64,000 bases of DNA, taken from NCBI RefSeq assembly GCF_020037125.1, contig NZ_JAIQDG010000034.1, forward strand, positions 53,116 through 117,115. Reading direction: 5' to 3'. The notes under the pieces were generated by a model. It saw only the letters and a list, made by a program, of their open reading frames with translations. It did no database searches and was not told the origin of the DNA. Of the stretch, positions 8,411 to 17,438 are shown piece by piece. The position numbers and the translations under genes are program-made. This DNA comes from Myxococcus sp. RHSTA-1-4. GTDB lineage: Bacteria; Myxococcota; Myxococcia; Myxococcales; Myxococcaceae. Position 1 is the stretch's first letter. Every line of letters starts with the position of its first letter.

Positions 8411-8833
8411 ATGAAACTACGCCTGCTTATCGGTATCTGTTGCCAAAGCCTGCTCATCGGCTGCTCATGGATCGGCTTCTACAAGCATGACAAAGCAGAA
8501 CGAGCCCCACCCGACGTGGCGGAGAAGGTTGACTTTCCCAGCTCTTACGAAGAGGGCATCCACCTGGATGGACCGATGATGGCGGCCCTGGAAGTGGCAA
8601 TGAAAGAGCTCCTTCCTCCCGGCGTGAAGGCCCAATCGGACGACGAACGCCTGGCTCGATGCATGGTGCGGCGCGACACCTACGACACGACCATCTTGAA
8701 AAAGAGCGAGGACCTCTACTTTGTCAGCTTCATACCCAACTTTGAACGATGCGGCCTGTCCGACGTGCTCATCATGGATGCAGGCGCTGTTTACGCCATT
8801 GATGGACGCGGCCGAATCCTCAGCGAGTTTTGA
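8411..8833 (+). CDS. Small lipoprotein between two JAMM-like paralogues
   Basis: 140 residues, with GGAGAG 6 nt upstream of ATG 8411. Signal peptide MKLRLLIGICCQSLLIGC18 has a good lipobox (L-I-G-C). The mature part has one further Cys pair candidate (RCMVRRD and ERCGLSD) and ends FVSFIPNFERCGLSDVLIMD then GAVYAIDGRGRILSEF. I recognise no family. Codon use is less G+C-biased than in flanking genes. It sits 73 bp after the JAMM-like gene and 18 bp before the paralogue, so co-transcription is likely; an inhibitor/immunity or partner role is one possibility, with no direct support. Confidence 0.75.
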   Translation: MKLRLLIGICCQSLLIGCSWIGFYKHDKAERAPPDVAEKVDFPSSYEEGIHLDGPMMAALEVAMKELLPPGVKAQSDDERLARCMVRRDTYDTTILKKSEDLYFVSFIPNFERCGLSDVLIMDAGAVYAIDGRGRILSEF

Positions 8834-8851
8834 GTGTTCTCAGCGGGGGTG

Positions 8852-9493
8852 ATGATGGGTCGCGCGGCATGTCTCGTGTTTGTCTGCCTGGTGGCCATGA
8901 ACTGCTCCAGCAGCAACGCCGTGAGCATGAGCATCCGGCCACGGGCCGTGCCCAACAAGGGCATCCAGTACGAAGGCCCCATGGTCGGCCCCTATGACTC
9001 CTTCACGGAGATGGCGCAGGTCGCCTGCCAGAGGATGTCCGCCCTCCAGGCGCAGCCTGGCCAGCGACGGCGCCCCGGGTACTGCGCGCTCATGTTCTCC
9101 TGGCCGAGCGACAGCACGAAGTGGGCCTTTCTCCACATCTCGGAGATGACCTCCGAGCCTGCTGGCGGGGGCATGCGGTGCGCGCTTCCGGAGGACCCCG
9201 TCCACCCCGACGACACCTCGCCCCTTCGGCTCGGGGGGAGATTCGTTCCGTCCCCATCGGGTGAGGCCGCGAGCAGCACCTGGCGCCCCACGCTCTTCCT
9301 CAATGAGAAGACCGCCGAGTCGTGGGATTACGACTCCATGTTGTTCTCCCTGGAGGACTCCGGAAGCTGCACGGCCTACGCCTACATCGGCTTCAGCAGG
9401 GAGCTTTCAGTACTCCGGGGGGATGACTGGGTGCCTATCGGGACGGTCTACAACGATGAAGGCGTCGTCCATGCGTTGAAGACCGGGATGTAG
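8852..9493 (+). CDS. Paralogue of the JAMM-like lipoprotein lacking the metal motif
   Basis: 213 residues from ATG 8852 (MMGRAACLVFVCLVAMNC18), chosen because GGGGG lies just upstream; a GTG at 8834 is possible. The Cys18 is in a poor lipobox (A-M-N-C). It aligns along its length with the 7672 product: EGPMVGPYDSFTEMAQVAC vs EGPLAGPFKNTEELAEAAC, GYCAL vs EYCAL, CALPED vs CAMPRA, TWRPTLF vs RWRPVRI, DDWVPIG vs GHWVDIG. Cysteines C59, C78, C110 and C173 match C60, C79, C111 and C178. The H-x-H...S-x-x-D segment is replaced by a shorter DTSPLRLGGRF stretch, so it is probably a pseudo-enzyme or binding protein. Confidence 0.75.
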   Translation: MMGRAACLVFVCLVAMNCSSSNAVSMSIRPRAVPNKGIQYEGPMVGPYDSFTEMAQVACQRMSALQAQPGQRRRPGYCALMFSWPSDSTKWAFLHISEMTSEPAGGGMRCALPEDPVHPDDTSPLRLGGRFVPSPSGEAASSTWRPTLFLNEKTAESWDYDSMLFSLEDSGSCTAYAYIGFSRELSVLRGDDWVPIGTVYNDEGVVHALKTGM

Positions 9494-9528
9494 CGGGCGA
9501 CGGGCTCGCACGACAGGGCGCGGTAGCG

Positions 9529-11310
9529 TCAGTGCAGGTGCTCCGCCCGCGCCTCCCCGTCCTTTGGCGGTGGGGGCCGCGCGGGCGGAGGTGGTGGCCC
9601 GGGAGACGGGTGTCCGTGCGGGTGCTCCTGCCGCAGCGTCTCCACGAGCGCGACCACCGTGTCCTCCGGCAGGTCGGCGGACCGCAGCACGCGCGCCACG
9701 GCCTCCAGCGCTGTCTCCAGCTCACCCGCGAGCACCTCGCTGGCCCCGCGCTCGCGCAGTTCCGCGATGTCTCCCAACCGGTGCACCCGCACCAGGATGG
9801 GAACCTTCGCGTGCAGCCGCCGCGCCGCCGACACCGCCCGCGCCGCCCCCACCGGGTCGTCCAGCAGCAACACCAGCGCGCGCGCCCGGTGGATGCCCGC
9901 CTTCTCCAGTATCTCCGCGCTGGTGATGTCCCCGTAGTACAGCGACTCCCCCCGCCGCCGCGCGTCGGCCACCACCTCCGGGTCCAGGTCGATGGACACG
10001 TGCGGCACGCGGCTCTCACGCAGCGCCCGCGTCACCAACCGCCCCGCCGTGCCCAGCCCGCCGATGATGAAGTGGCCGCTCAGCGCGTCGCTGTGCGTCC
10101 CCTCCAGGTGGTGCGGCCCATGCGCGCCAATGAGCGCCTCCAGCCGCTTGAGGTGCGCCGCCCCCGCCGCGAGCCTCGGGCCGAAGTGCAGCACCACCGG
10201 CGTCACCAGCATGGTCAGCACGCTCATGGTGATGAACAGCCGCTGCTCCCCGGCGCTCAGCAGCCCCGCCCGAGCCCCCTCGTGCGCCAGGACGAAGGAG
10301 AACTCGCCAATCTGCGCCAGCCCCAGCCCCGCCAGCACCGCCACCCACGGCGGGAAGCGCATCACCATGGCGCTCACCGCTCCCACCAGCGCCTTCAGCA
10401 CCAGCACGCCCGCCACCAGCCCGGCCACCAGCAGGGGGCCGCGCATCAGCACGCGTACGTCCAGCAGCATGCCCACGGAGATGAAGAAGAAGCTGGAGAG
10501 CGTCTCGCGCATGGGCAGCACGTCCGCCAGGGCCTGGTGCTTGTAGTCCCCGTCCGCCAGGGCGATGCCCGCGAGGAAGGCCCCCAGCGCCAGGGACAGC
10601 CCCGCCAGCGACGACAGCCAGGCGATGCCCACGCACAGCCCCAGCACCGCCAGGATGAACACCTCGCGCCGCCGCGTGGCCGCCACGTCCTTCAGGAAGC
10701 GGGGCACCACCGTGCGGCCCAGGAGCACCGTGGCCACCACCAGCAGCCCCGCCTTCAGCAGCACCCAGAAGAGGGCGCCCGCCCCGCCCCGCTGCCCGGC
10801 CAGCAGCGGAATGACGAGCATCATCGGCACCACGCACAGGTCCTGGAAGATGAGCGCGCCGATGATGAGCCGGCCGTGCGGCGCGTCCACCTCGTGCCGC
10901 TCCGTCAGCGCCCGCAGGACGATGGCCGTGCTGGACAGCGCCACCAGGAAGCCGAAGAAGATGCCCTTGGCGGTCGGCATGCCCAGCGCCAGCGCCCCGG
11001 CCAGCACCCCCAGCGTGGTGAGCCCCACCTGCAAGGCCCCGCCCAGCAGCAGCACCCGCCACAGCCGCCGCAGCCTCGCCAGGGAGAACTCCAGGCCGAT
11101 GCTGAACAGCAGCAGCACCACGCCAATCTCCGCGAGCACCTCGATGCGGGCCGCGTCGCGCACCAGGCCCAGTCCGCCCGGCCCGATGAGCGCCCCCGCC
11201 GCGATGAGCCCGGCGATGGTGGGCAGCCGCAGGTGGCTCAGCGCGAGCACCACCACCACGGCCACGCCGAGCACCACCACCAGCTCCTGGAGGACCGCCG
11301 GGACTTCCAT
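9529..11310 (-). CDS. CPA2 family K+/H+ antiporter with TrkA-N domain (KefB/YbaL-like)
   Basis: 593 residues from ATG 11310 (MEVPAVLQELVVVLG). About 380 residues of transmembrane helices hold the CPA2 hallmarks LRLPTIAGLIAAGALIGPGG, GVVLLLFSIGLEFSL, ALSSTAIVLRALTE and GAFLAGIALADGDYKHQALA. A Rossmann domain follows from about residue 420 (HFIIGGLGTAGRLVTRAL, then VSIDLDPEV), matching TrkA-N/KefB NAD(H)-binding modules. The tail is Pro- and His-rich (GHPSPGPPPPPARP). These proteins exchange K+ for H+ under electrophilic or pH stress. The C-terminal TrkA-C domain of many homologues appears absent or very short. Confidence 0.9.
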   Translation of the reverse strand: MEVPAVLQELVVVLGVAVVVVLALSHLRLPTIAGLIAAGALIGPGGLGLVRDAARIEVLAEIGVVLLLFSIGLEFSLARLRRLWRVLLLGGALQVGLTTLGVLAGALALGMPTAKGIFFGFLVALSSTAIVLRALTERHEVDAPHGRLIIGALIFQDLCVVPMMLVIPLLAGQRGGAGALFWVLLKAGLLVVATVLLGRTVVPRFLKDVAATRRREVFILAVLGLCVGIAWLSSLAGLSLALGAFLAGIALADGDYKHQALADVLPMRETLSSFFFISVGMLLDVRVLMRGPLLVAGLVAGVLVLKALVGAVSAMVMRFPPWVAVLAGLGLAQIGEFSFVLAHEGARAGLLSAGEQRLFITMSVLTMLVTPVVLHFGPRLAAGAAHLKRLEALIGAHGPHHLEGTHSDALSGHFIIGGLGTAGRLVTRALRESRVPHVSIDLDPEVVADARRRGESLYYGDITSAEILEKAGIHRARALVLLLDDPVGAARAVSAARRLHAKVPILVRVHRLGDIAELRERGASEVLAGELETALEAVARVLRSADLPEDTVVALVETLRQEHPHGHPSPGPPPPPARPPPPKDGEARAEHLH

Positions 11311-11484
11311 GGCGGAGGGCCTCCCAACGCCCCGGACGGGAGGACACACGCGTCCGTCACGAAACCCGTGGCGGGACTCCCCCCTTCAATGGGGTAACAC
11401 GTGTGCCGGGCAGAGAGTCGCCCCGGCGAGAGCGGGCCTCGGCTCGGGGGCCGGGCCGTCCGCCCGGCCGCGCCGTGCCGGCGC

Positions 11485-12654
11485 TCAGGCGCCGAGCTGC
11501 TTCAACAGCCGCTCCGCCTGCTCACGCACGACGCCGGTGCCATTCGCCTGGGCCTGCTTCGCGTGGCGGATGCAGGCCGCCTTGTCCGTGGAGAACCAGG
11601 CCACCGCCAGGTTGAGGTGCGTCGTCGCGTCCTTCGGGTGCGCGCTCAGCACGCGCTCCAGCACGGGCCGGGCGCGTTCGTAGGCCTCGTCCTGCAACAG
11701 CAGCAGCGCCAGGTCGTTGGCGGGGCCGGGGTCCGTGGGCACCAGCGCCACGGCATCCTCCAGGCGCTTGCGGGCGAGGCCCCGCTCCCCCAGCGCGAGG
11801 TGCACCTGCGAGAGCGCCTGCAGCGCCTGCCAGCTTCCCGGCGACAGCCTCAGCGCCTCCTCGAAGAGCGCCAGCGCCTCCCGGAACGCTCCGCCGCTCA
11901 TCACCGCCAGCCCGTGCAGGTAGAGGTACTGGGTGTTGGCGGGCTCGAGCTGCCGCAGCTCCTGCGCGACGCGCTTCGCCCCGTCGGGGCTGCCGCCCGT
12001 CAGGTACAGCCGGAACAGGTCCTCCAGCACCGAGCGCCGCATCCCGCCCTGGGCCTTCTCCAGCGCCAGGGTGCCCGCCTGGATGGCCAGCCCCAGCGCG
12101 CCCCGGGCCGCATGCGCGCGAGACAGCATCAGCAGCGGCATGGGCTCCTGGGGAGCCCCCTCCGCCGCCCGGTGGAAGTGGAACGCCGCGCCGTCCGCGT
12201 TGCCCTGCTGGAGGTGGATGCGGCCCAGCTCGAAGTGCACGTGGGCGCTGTCCGGGGCCACCTGCAAGGCGGACTCGTACGCCGCCCGCGCGCCGTCGAG
12301 GTCCCCGCGGTCCAGCAGCAGCCCGCCCAGGTTGAAGCGCTCGAAGTAGCCGGCGGTGGGGGCGGAGGCCAGCGCCTTGAGGGACTCCAGCGCCTCCGCG
12401 TCACCGGCCTGGGCGCGCAGCATGGCCAGGTGCGCCTGCGCCTCCGCGTGGTCCGGCTTCACCTTCAGCAGCCGCAGCGTGGCCGCCTCCGCCTCGCCGG
12501 CCGCGCCGGTGCTCAGGTACGTGCGGACGAGCCCCAGCAGACAGTCCACGTCATCCGGGTCCACCGCCAGCCCCTTCTGGAAGCTCCTCACCGCCTCCTG
12601 GGGCTGCCCCATCTGCAGGAGCTGCCCGCCTTCCCGCGCATGCGTCGATGCCAT
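11485..12654 (-). CDS. Tetratricopeptide-repeat protein
   Basis: 389 residues from ATG 12654 (MASTHAREGGQLLQMGQPQE). It is made almost wholly of TPR units of about 34 residues, for example GQPQEAVRSFQKGLAVDPDD, GDLDGARAAYESALQVAPDS, GNADGAAFHFHRAAEGAP, GAFREALALFEEALRLSPGS, and one ending RARPVLERVLSAHPKD. No signal peptide or enzymatic domain is seen, so it is a cytoplasmic scaffold of unknown partner. It lies 108 bp downstream of the aldehyde dehydrogenase on the same strand. Confidence 0.85.
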   Translation of the reverse strand: MASTHAREGGQLLQMGQPQEAVRSFQKGLAVDPDDVDCLLGLVRTYLSTGAAGEAEAATLRLLKVKPDHAEAQAHLAMLRAQAGDAEALESLKALASAPTAGYFERFNLGGLLLDRGDLDGARAAYESALQVAPDSAHVHFELGRIHLQQGNADGAAFHFHRAAEGAPQEPMPLLMLSRAHAARGALGLAIQAGTLALEKAQGGMRRSVLEDLFRLYLTGGSPDGAKRVAQELRQLEPANTQYLYLHGLAVMSGGAFREALALFEEALRLSPGSWQALQALSQVHLALGERGLARKRLEDAVALVPTDPGPANDLALLLLQDEAYERARPVLERVLSAHPKDATTHLNLAVAWFSTDKAACIRHAKQAQANGTGVVREQAERLLKQLGA

Positions 12655-12762
12655 GCGCCGGGGTTTATCACGGGGTGGCACCGCCAGGCAGTCCGGGGCG
12701 GAGGGCCGGACGCCCACCCTCCGAGTCCCGGTGAGGGCGCACCGCCCGGGCCCGGCGGAGGC

Positions 12763-14481
12763 TCACCGGCGCAGCGCCGCGGCGGCGATGCCCGGCACCT
12801 TCAGCCACGAGGGCTCCAGCTCGAACTGGACCAGCTTCCGCGCCAGGTCTCGCACGCCCCGGTGCCCCGGCACCCACGGCGGGGCCGGCAGGTTCGTCAG
12901 CGGCGCCCGGATGACGGCCTTGTCGATGTTCTCCAGCATGAACGTGTTGTGGACCCAGCCCAGGCCACTCTGGATGTCCCGGGGATTGGAGGACGGGTGC
13001 CCCCCCCACGGCAGGGAGACGAGCGCGTAACCGGCGGCGGGCCAGGTGTTGACGGCCACGGTGCCGTAGCGCAGCTCGCGGATGGCGCGCTCGACGGCGG
13101 CGTGGACGGCCGGGTCCCTGAGCGACTTCGGGTGGACGATGAGGGTGGCGTTGAGGGTGCCCCATACCTTCTCGTTGAGGAAGGGCACCACCTGCTCCAG
13201 GAAGGCCACCGGGTCATCCGAGCCCGGCAGGCCCGTCTCCGACAGCACCGTGCACCAGGGCTCCTGGCGGAAGACGCGGTCCTCGGCCTGGGCCGGGTCC
13301 ACGTCCGGAATCAGCGCGTAGGGAAGCTCCCCCGCGCCCGGCGCCCCCACGAGGCGCAGCCGCGCGCGGCCTTCGGTGAATTGCTTCCAGCGCTGCTCGG
13401 CGCCCGGGTAGTACGCGCGGCGCACGGCGGCGCGGCTCAGGCCGGCATGCACCCCGTCCACCACCTGTGCGCGGCGCGCCCAGTCCTTCGGCTGCACCAG
13501 CAGCTTGGCGGAGTTGCAGTTGAAGGACGCGTTGTTGGCCACCATGCCGGCGATGTTGTCCGCCTGGAAGAGCAGCTCGCCGTCCGAGTACGGGCCGGGC
13601 ACCACCACCACGGGGGAGATGTTGCCCAGCTCGCTGGAGAAGGGCTTCTTCAGGAGCGGCTCGTTGCGCGCGCGGCGGGCCTCCGACTCCGGCCCCGGCG
13701 GGCCCCACACCAGCGCGTCGTGCGTCCTGTCGCTGCCGGTGACGTGCACCTCGTCCACCGCCGGGTGGTACACCAGCGCCGAGCCCTCCTCGCCGCCGCC
13801 GTACACCACGGCGAAGACGTTGAGCCGCGCCAGCGGGGCGAACGCCTGCTCCAGGAAGGGCCCGAGATAGGCATTCACCGGGTTCATCTTGAGCACGCAC
13901 GCGGTGCCCTCGACGAAGAGCTTGTAGAGGCAGTCGGCGGGCGGAATCGAGTTGACGTTGCCGCCGCCCAGCACCGCGCACACCCGGCCCTCATGCGGCT
14001 TGCGGTAGAAGGAGGCCTGGTGCTCGCGCAGGTTGGCCGCGGTGACGCCGGGCAGGAAGTGGACCTCGCCCTCGTTGCGGGGCAGCAGCATCCCGTCCAG
14101 CGTGTCCTTCGGGTAGATGCGCGCCGCCAGCCGCCCGTCCTCCAGCGTGCGCAGCCGCGAGGAGGGGATGTGGGGCACGCCGTGGCGCTGGATGTCCTTC
14201 AGCGAGTCCACCAGCAGGCGCATGTTGCGCAGCACCACCAGCGGACCGCCCAGCCACTCCTCGCCGGCCAGCGGGCTCTCCGGGTGGATGCCCTTGGCCT
14301 CGCATGCCGCGCGGACGCTCGGCTCGGCGACGGCGGCGAAGGAGCGGCGCAGCTCCTCCAGCAGGGAGATGCGCTCGCGAAGGCCCAGCTTCACCCAGGC
14401 GCGCGAGCCCTCCTTCACGCGCTGAATCACCGACTCGAGGGCACTGCTGGGAGTGGCCGGGGGGACGGCGGCGAGGCTCAT
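12763..14481 (-). CDS. Aldehyde dehydrogenase family protein
   Basis: 572 residues from ATG 14481, with GGAGGTCC upstream. The ALDH fold is clear: LGGGNVNSIPP (oxyanion Asn at 175), VLKMNPVN with the NAD-phosphate Lys at 198, VHVTGS at 246-250, catalytic base E284 in SSELGNISPVVVV, nucleophile C322 in NASFNCNSAKL, and the C-terminal SLPWGGHPSSNPRD. It is longer than classical ALDHs (about 490-500 residues), with extra sequence before the Rossmann region and after residue 500. It belongs to a divergent subgroup for which I cannot name a substrate. Confidence 0.88.
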   Translation of the reverse strand: MSLAAVPPATPSSALESVIQRVKEGSRAWVKLGLRERISLLEELRRSFAAVAEPSVRAACEAKGIHPESPLAGEEWLGGPLVVLRNMRLLVDSLKDIQRHGVPHIPSSRLRTLEDGRLAARIYPKDTLDGMLLPRNEGEVHFLPGVTAANLREHQASFYRKPHEGRVCAVLGGGNVNSIPPADCLYKLFVEGTACVLKMNPVNAYLGPFLEQAFAPLARLNVFAVVYGGGEEGSALVYHPAVDEVHVTGSDRTHDALVWGPPGPESEARRARNEPLLKKPFSSELGNISPVVVVPGPYSDGELLFQADNIAGMVANNASFNCNSAKLLVQPKDWARRAQVVDGVHAGLSRAAVRRAYYPGAEQRWKQFTEGRARLRLVGAPGAGELPYALIPDVDPAQAEDRVFRQEPWCTVLSETGLPGSDDPVAFLEQVVPFLNEKVWGTLNATLIVHPKSLRDPAVHAAVERAIRELRYGTVAVNTWPAAGYALVSLPWGGHPSSNPRDIQSGLGWVHNTFMLENIDKAVIRAPLTNLPAPPWVPGHRGVRDLARKLVQFELEPSWLKVPGIAAAALRR

Positions 14482-14562
14482 GCGGGACCTCCGAAGACAG
14501 GGGCTCCCCGAAGTTAGAGGAGCAATGCCCCCGGCGTCACCGGCCCCGCGCGGAGACCGTCG

Positions 14563-17004
14563 TCAGGTGGGCAGCGGCTGGCCGAGCCCCTTGCGGAGCG
14601 CCTCGTCGATGAGGCCCTGCACCTTCTTCTCCGCCTCCTCGGCCCGCTGCTGCTGCTGCTCGCCGAGCTTCTCCTGCTCACGGCCCAGCGCCGCCTGCTG
14701 CTCGCCGAGCTTCTCCTGCTCGCGGCCCAGTGCCTCCTGCTGCTCGCCGAGCGCGTCCATCTGCTTCTCCAGGGCCTCCCGCTCCTGCTCCAGCGCCTGG
14801 TCCTGCTTGCGCAGCTCCGCCAGGCGGCGCTCGCGCTCGGCGCCGGGGAGGGACTCCACGCGCCGCTCCTCCAGGTGCAGCCCGGCCTGCTTGTGCGCCA
14901 GCTCGGCCTGCTTCAGGGCCAGCCCCCCCTGCTTCAACCCGAGCTCGCCCTGCTGCTGGCCCAGCTCCCCCTGCTTCCGCCCCAGCTCGCCCTGCTTCCC
15001 GCCCAGGTCGCCCTGCGCCTTGCTCAGCTCCCGCGCGGGTGCGTGCGCCTCGCGGATGGCCTTCAGCGTGGCCGGGTCGCGGATGAGGAACGTCTCGCCC
15101 TTGCGGCGCACGTACAGCAGCTCCTTGCCCGGCTGCTTGAACATGCCCGCCAGGTTCAGGTCCACCGCGCTGCCGTTCATCATCGCCATGTTGTCCGCGA
15201 GCAGCACGTAGTTGCTGTCGTCATCATCCATCATGACCCGAGGAGGCACGGGCGGCACGGGGGGCACGGGCACCACGGCGGCCACGCGCGGAGTCGGCGG
15301 CACGGGGGGCACGGGCGCCACGGCGTCCACGCGCGGAACGGCGGGCACCCGAGGCACGGCCGGAGTGGCGGCCACGTGCGAGCTCAAAGGCACCGAAGGC
15401 ACGGACGGAGTGACGGCCAGGTGCGAGGTCGAAGGCACCGAAGGCACGGACGGAGTGACGGCCAGGTGCGGCGTGGCGGAGGCGGCCGGAGCGGCGGCCG
15501 TGCTCGGCGTGGCAGGGGCGGCCGGCTTCGCGGACGGCGTTGCCGAAGCGGATGGCGTCGCAGGCACGGCGGCGGGCACCGGCGCCGCGGCGGGACGGGC
15601 CCTGGAGGCCGACGTCGCGGGAGCTCCGTCGGCGGCAGACTTCGACGCCGCGGCGGGGCGGGCCTCGGAGGCCGACGTCGCGGGCGCGGCGGGCTTCGCG
15701 GCCTTCTCGCCGGACTCCTGCGCCACGACCTGGAAGGGCACCAGGGCCACGAGGCCGAGGGCGGAGAGCGCCACCTTCAGCAGGCGCCGGGAACGGGTGG
15801 GACCGACGTCGACGTGCTCCAGCATGCTCAACCTCCTGTGCAAAGCGTGAATGTGGGCGGACGCACCGTGGGCAGCGGCCGTGCCGGCTCCTCGGGCGAC
15901 ACCGAAGGCGAGCAGCAGCTCGCCGTAGTCCGCGGGCTCCGCGCCCGTGAGACGGAGGGCCTCGGCGTCACACGCCTCCTCGCGGGCCAGCGCGTACTCA
16001 CGCGCGGCCCGGCGCGCGAGCGGGTGGAAGAAGAGGAGCGCCTCCGCGAGCGCCGGCACCCAGCCGAGCCACAGGTCTCCCCGCCGCAGGTGCGCCAGCT
16101 CGTGCGCCAGCGCCATGCGCAGCGCCTCCACCGGCAGCCGCCGCACCGCCTTCGCCGGCAGCACCACCACGGGGGATAGCAGTCCAGTGGCCAGCGGACT
16201 CGCCACGGACTCCGACACCAGCAGCCTCGGCACGCGCCGCAGTCCCGCCTCGGCGGACAGCGCGCGCACCTCCGACTCCAGCACCGGATGCTCCAGGGGC
16301 CGCGCGCTCCGGCGCAGTCGCCGCATGGCGGCCCAGCCCTTCACGTGGCCGCGCGAGTGCCAGAGCACTCCGGCCGCCCACACGGCCAGGAGCACCAGCG
16401 CGAGGACCCTGCCCCACGACACGGGAGCAGAGGAAGGAGACGTGGGAGTCCGCCCCTCCGCGCTCCCGGGCGCCGTGCTCCGGAAGGACCCGCCGCCAAC
16501 GACAGGCGCATCCTCCATCGAGGCAACGAGCCGACTCGCGGAGGCCATGCCCCAACTCCCCTGCGAGGAGGAGCGTGGTTCCGGAACGGGGGCGCCGGTT
16601 CGCGAGCCGTGCTCGCGCCCCACTCCCTCCGAGCGCGGCGCCAGCCCCGAGGTCTCCGCCGCCACGGCGCCCAGGCGCGGCGCGACGCCCTGGCCCCGCG
16701 CCACCACGGCGTCCACCCGCGGCGCCAGCCCCGAGGTCTCCGCCGCCACGGCGTCCACCCGCGAGGCCACCGGCGCGGGCAGCACCGGCAACAACACGGG
16801 CCGCGTCCATCCCAGCGACACCACGAACTTCAGCGCCACCAGCCACCACAGCCCGGCACGCAGCGAGGCCGGCATCCTCGGCCAGAGCCGCGTCAGCGCC
16901 CACACCAGCGCCACGCACAGCGCGCCCTGCCATGACGCCCGCCACAGCCCCTCGGGCCACGCGGACGCCCACTCCCCCACGTGAGACAGCCAGCCGGTAC
17001 CCAT
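14563..17004 (-). CDS. M56 family (BlaR1/MecR1-type) membrane metallopeptidase with long coiled-coil tail
   Basis: 813 residues from ATG 17004. N-terminal membrane helices (about 27-78) and another at 199-215 flank an Ala/Pro linker with tandem VDAVAAETSGLAPR-like repeats. The zinc site is HELAH 301-305 with the third ligand in REEACDAEAL (342-343), then the membrane helix near LVALVPFQVVA. The extracytoplasmic part has Pro/Ala/Val repeats (about 440-590), a globular segment MNGSAVDLNLAGMFKQPG, and from about 655 a coiled coil of near-identical heptads (KQGELGR, QQGELGL, KQAELAH; later LGREQEKLGEQQ twice). There is no penicillin-binding sensor domain. Paired with the BlaI-type repressor 4 bp upstream, it should cleave that repressor on signal. 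Confidence 0.9.
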   Translation of the reverse strand: MGTGWLSHVGEWASAWPEGLWRASWQGALCVALVWALTRLWPRMPASLRAGLWWLVALKFVVSLGWTRPVLLPVLPAPVASRVDAVAAETSGLAPRVDAVVARGQGVAPRLGAVAAETSGLAPRSEGVGREHGSRTGAPVPEPRSSSQGSWGMASASRLVASMEDAPVVGGGSFRSTAPGSAEGRTPTSPSSAPVSWGRVLALVLLAVWAAGVLWHSRGHVKGWAAMRRLRRSARPLEHPVLESEVRALSAEAGLRRVPRLLVSESVASPLATGLLSPVVVLPAKAVRRLPVEALRMALAHELAHLRRGDLWLGWVPALAEALLFFHPLARRAAREYALAREEACDAEALRLTGAEPADYGELLLAFGVARGAGTAAAHGASAHIHALHRRLSMLEHVDVGPTRSRRLLKVALSALGLVALVPFQVVAQESGEKAAKPAAPATSASEARPAAASKSAADGAPATSASRARPAAAPVPAAVPATPSASATPSAKPAAPATPSTAAAPAASATPHLAVTPSVPSVPSTSHLAVTPSVPSVPLSSHVAATPAVPRVPAVPRVDAVAPVPPVPPTPRVAAVVPVPPVPPVPPRVMMDDDDSNYVLLADNMAMMNGSAVDLNLAGMFKQPGKELLYVRRKGETFLIRDPATLKAIREAHAPARELSKAQGDLGGKQGELGRKQGELGQQQGELGLKQGGLALKQAELAHKQAGLHLEERRVESLPGAERERRLAELRKQDQALEQEREALEKQMDALGEQQEALGREQEKLGEQQAALGREQEKLGEQQQQRAEEAEKKVQGLIDEALRKGLGQPLPT

Positions 17005-17008
17005 GTGG

Positions 17009-17392
17009 CTACTCCTTCCGCTTCTTCGAGCGAAGCCGCGCCACGACGTCCTGGAGCTGCTCCAGCTCCTCGTCCGTCACGTCCTCGGCCTCGGACAGGT
17101 AGGCGGCGAACGGCGACAGCGAGCCGGACAGCGTCCGCTGCACGAAGTCCCCCACCACGTCCCGCAGCAGCTCCGACGCCGGCACCGGCGAGGCGTACTG
17201 GTACACGCCCTCCACCTTGCGCCGCGTCAGGTACCCCTTCTGCCGCAGCCGCTCCATCACCGTCAGGATGGTGGAGCGCGCCAGCCCCTGCGGCTCACCG
17301 AAGCGCTCGGCCACCTCACCCACCGTGGCGGGGCCGTGCTCCGCCACGTACCGCAGCACCGCCAGCTCCTGCTCTCCCACCGGCTTCATCAT
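17009..17392 (-). CDS. BlaI/MecI family transcriptional repressor
   Basis: About 127 residues from adjacent ATG codons at 17392/17389 (GGAAGGG is 2 or 5 nt upstream, slightly favouring the second). The winged helix is clear: PVGEQELAVLRYVAEHGP, TVGEVAERF, GLARSTILTVMERLRQKGYL, TRRKVEGVYQYAS, then the C-terminal dimerisation part FVQRTLSGSLSPFAAYLSE. It is the first gene of a two-gene operon with the M56 peptidase. Two BlaI-type dyads lie immediately upstream, so autorepression relieved by proteolysis is expected. An in-frame extension to 17425 crosses the operator and is not used. Confidence 0.92.
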   Translation of the reverse strand: MMKPVGEQELAVLRYVAEHGPATVGEVAERFGEPQGLARSTILTVMERLRQKGYLTRRKVEGVYQYASPVPASELLRDVVGDFVQRTLSGSLSPFAAYLSEAEDVTDEELEQLQDVVARLRSKKRKE

Positions 17393-17404
17393 GGCCCTTC
17401 CCGT

Positions 17405-17420
17405 GACGACAACTGTAGTC
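17405..17420. promoter_or_regulatory. BlaI-type operator, proximal
   Basis: GACGAC-AACT-GTAGTC, an imperfect dyad (one mismatch between the arms) 13 bp upstream of the repressor start. It fits the GACTAC-N4-GTAGTC pattern of the distal site and the TACA-N2-TGTA core known for BlaI/MecI operators. Confidence 0.7.
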
Positions 17421-17438
17421 ACCAAGCAAGGTACGCGT

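Noticed and set aside
11401..14517. A 1038-codon plus-strand frame
   Set aside because: Antisense to the TPR and aldehyde dehydrogenase genes; composition is Arg/Gln/Val-rich and no family is seen.
15230..15520. Dense GGCACGG-type repeats resembling a repeat array
   Set aside because: These encode the Pro/Val repeats of the M56 protein; there are no regular spacers, so not a CRISPR.
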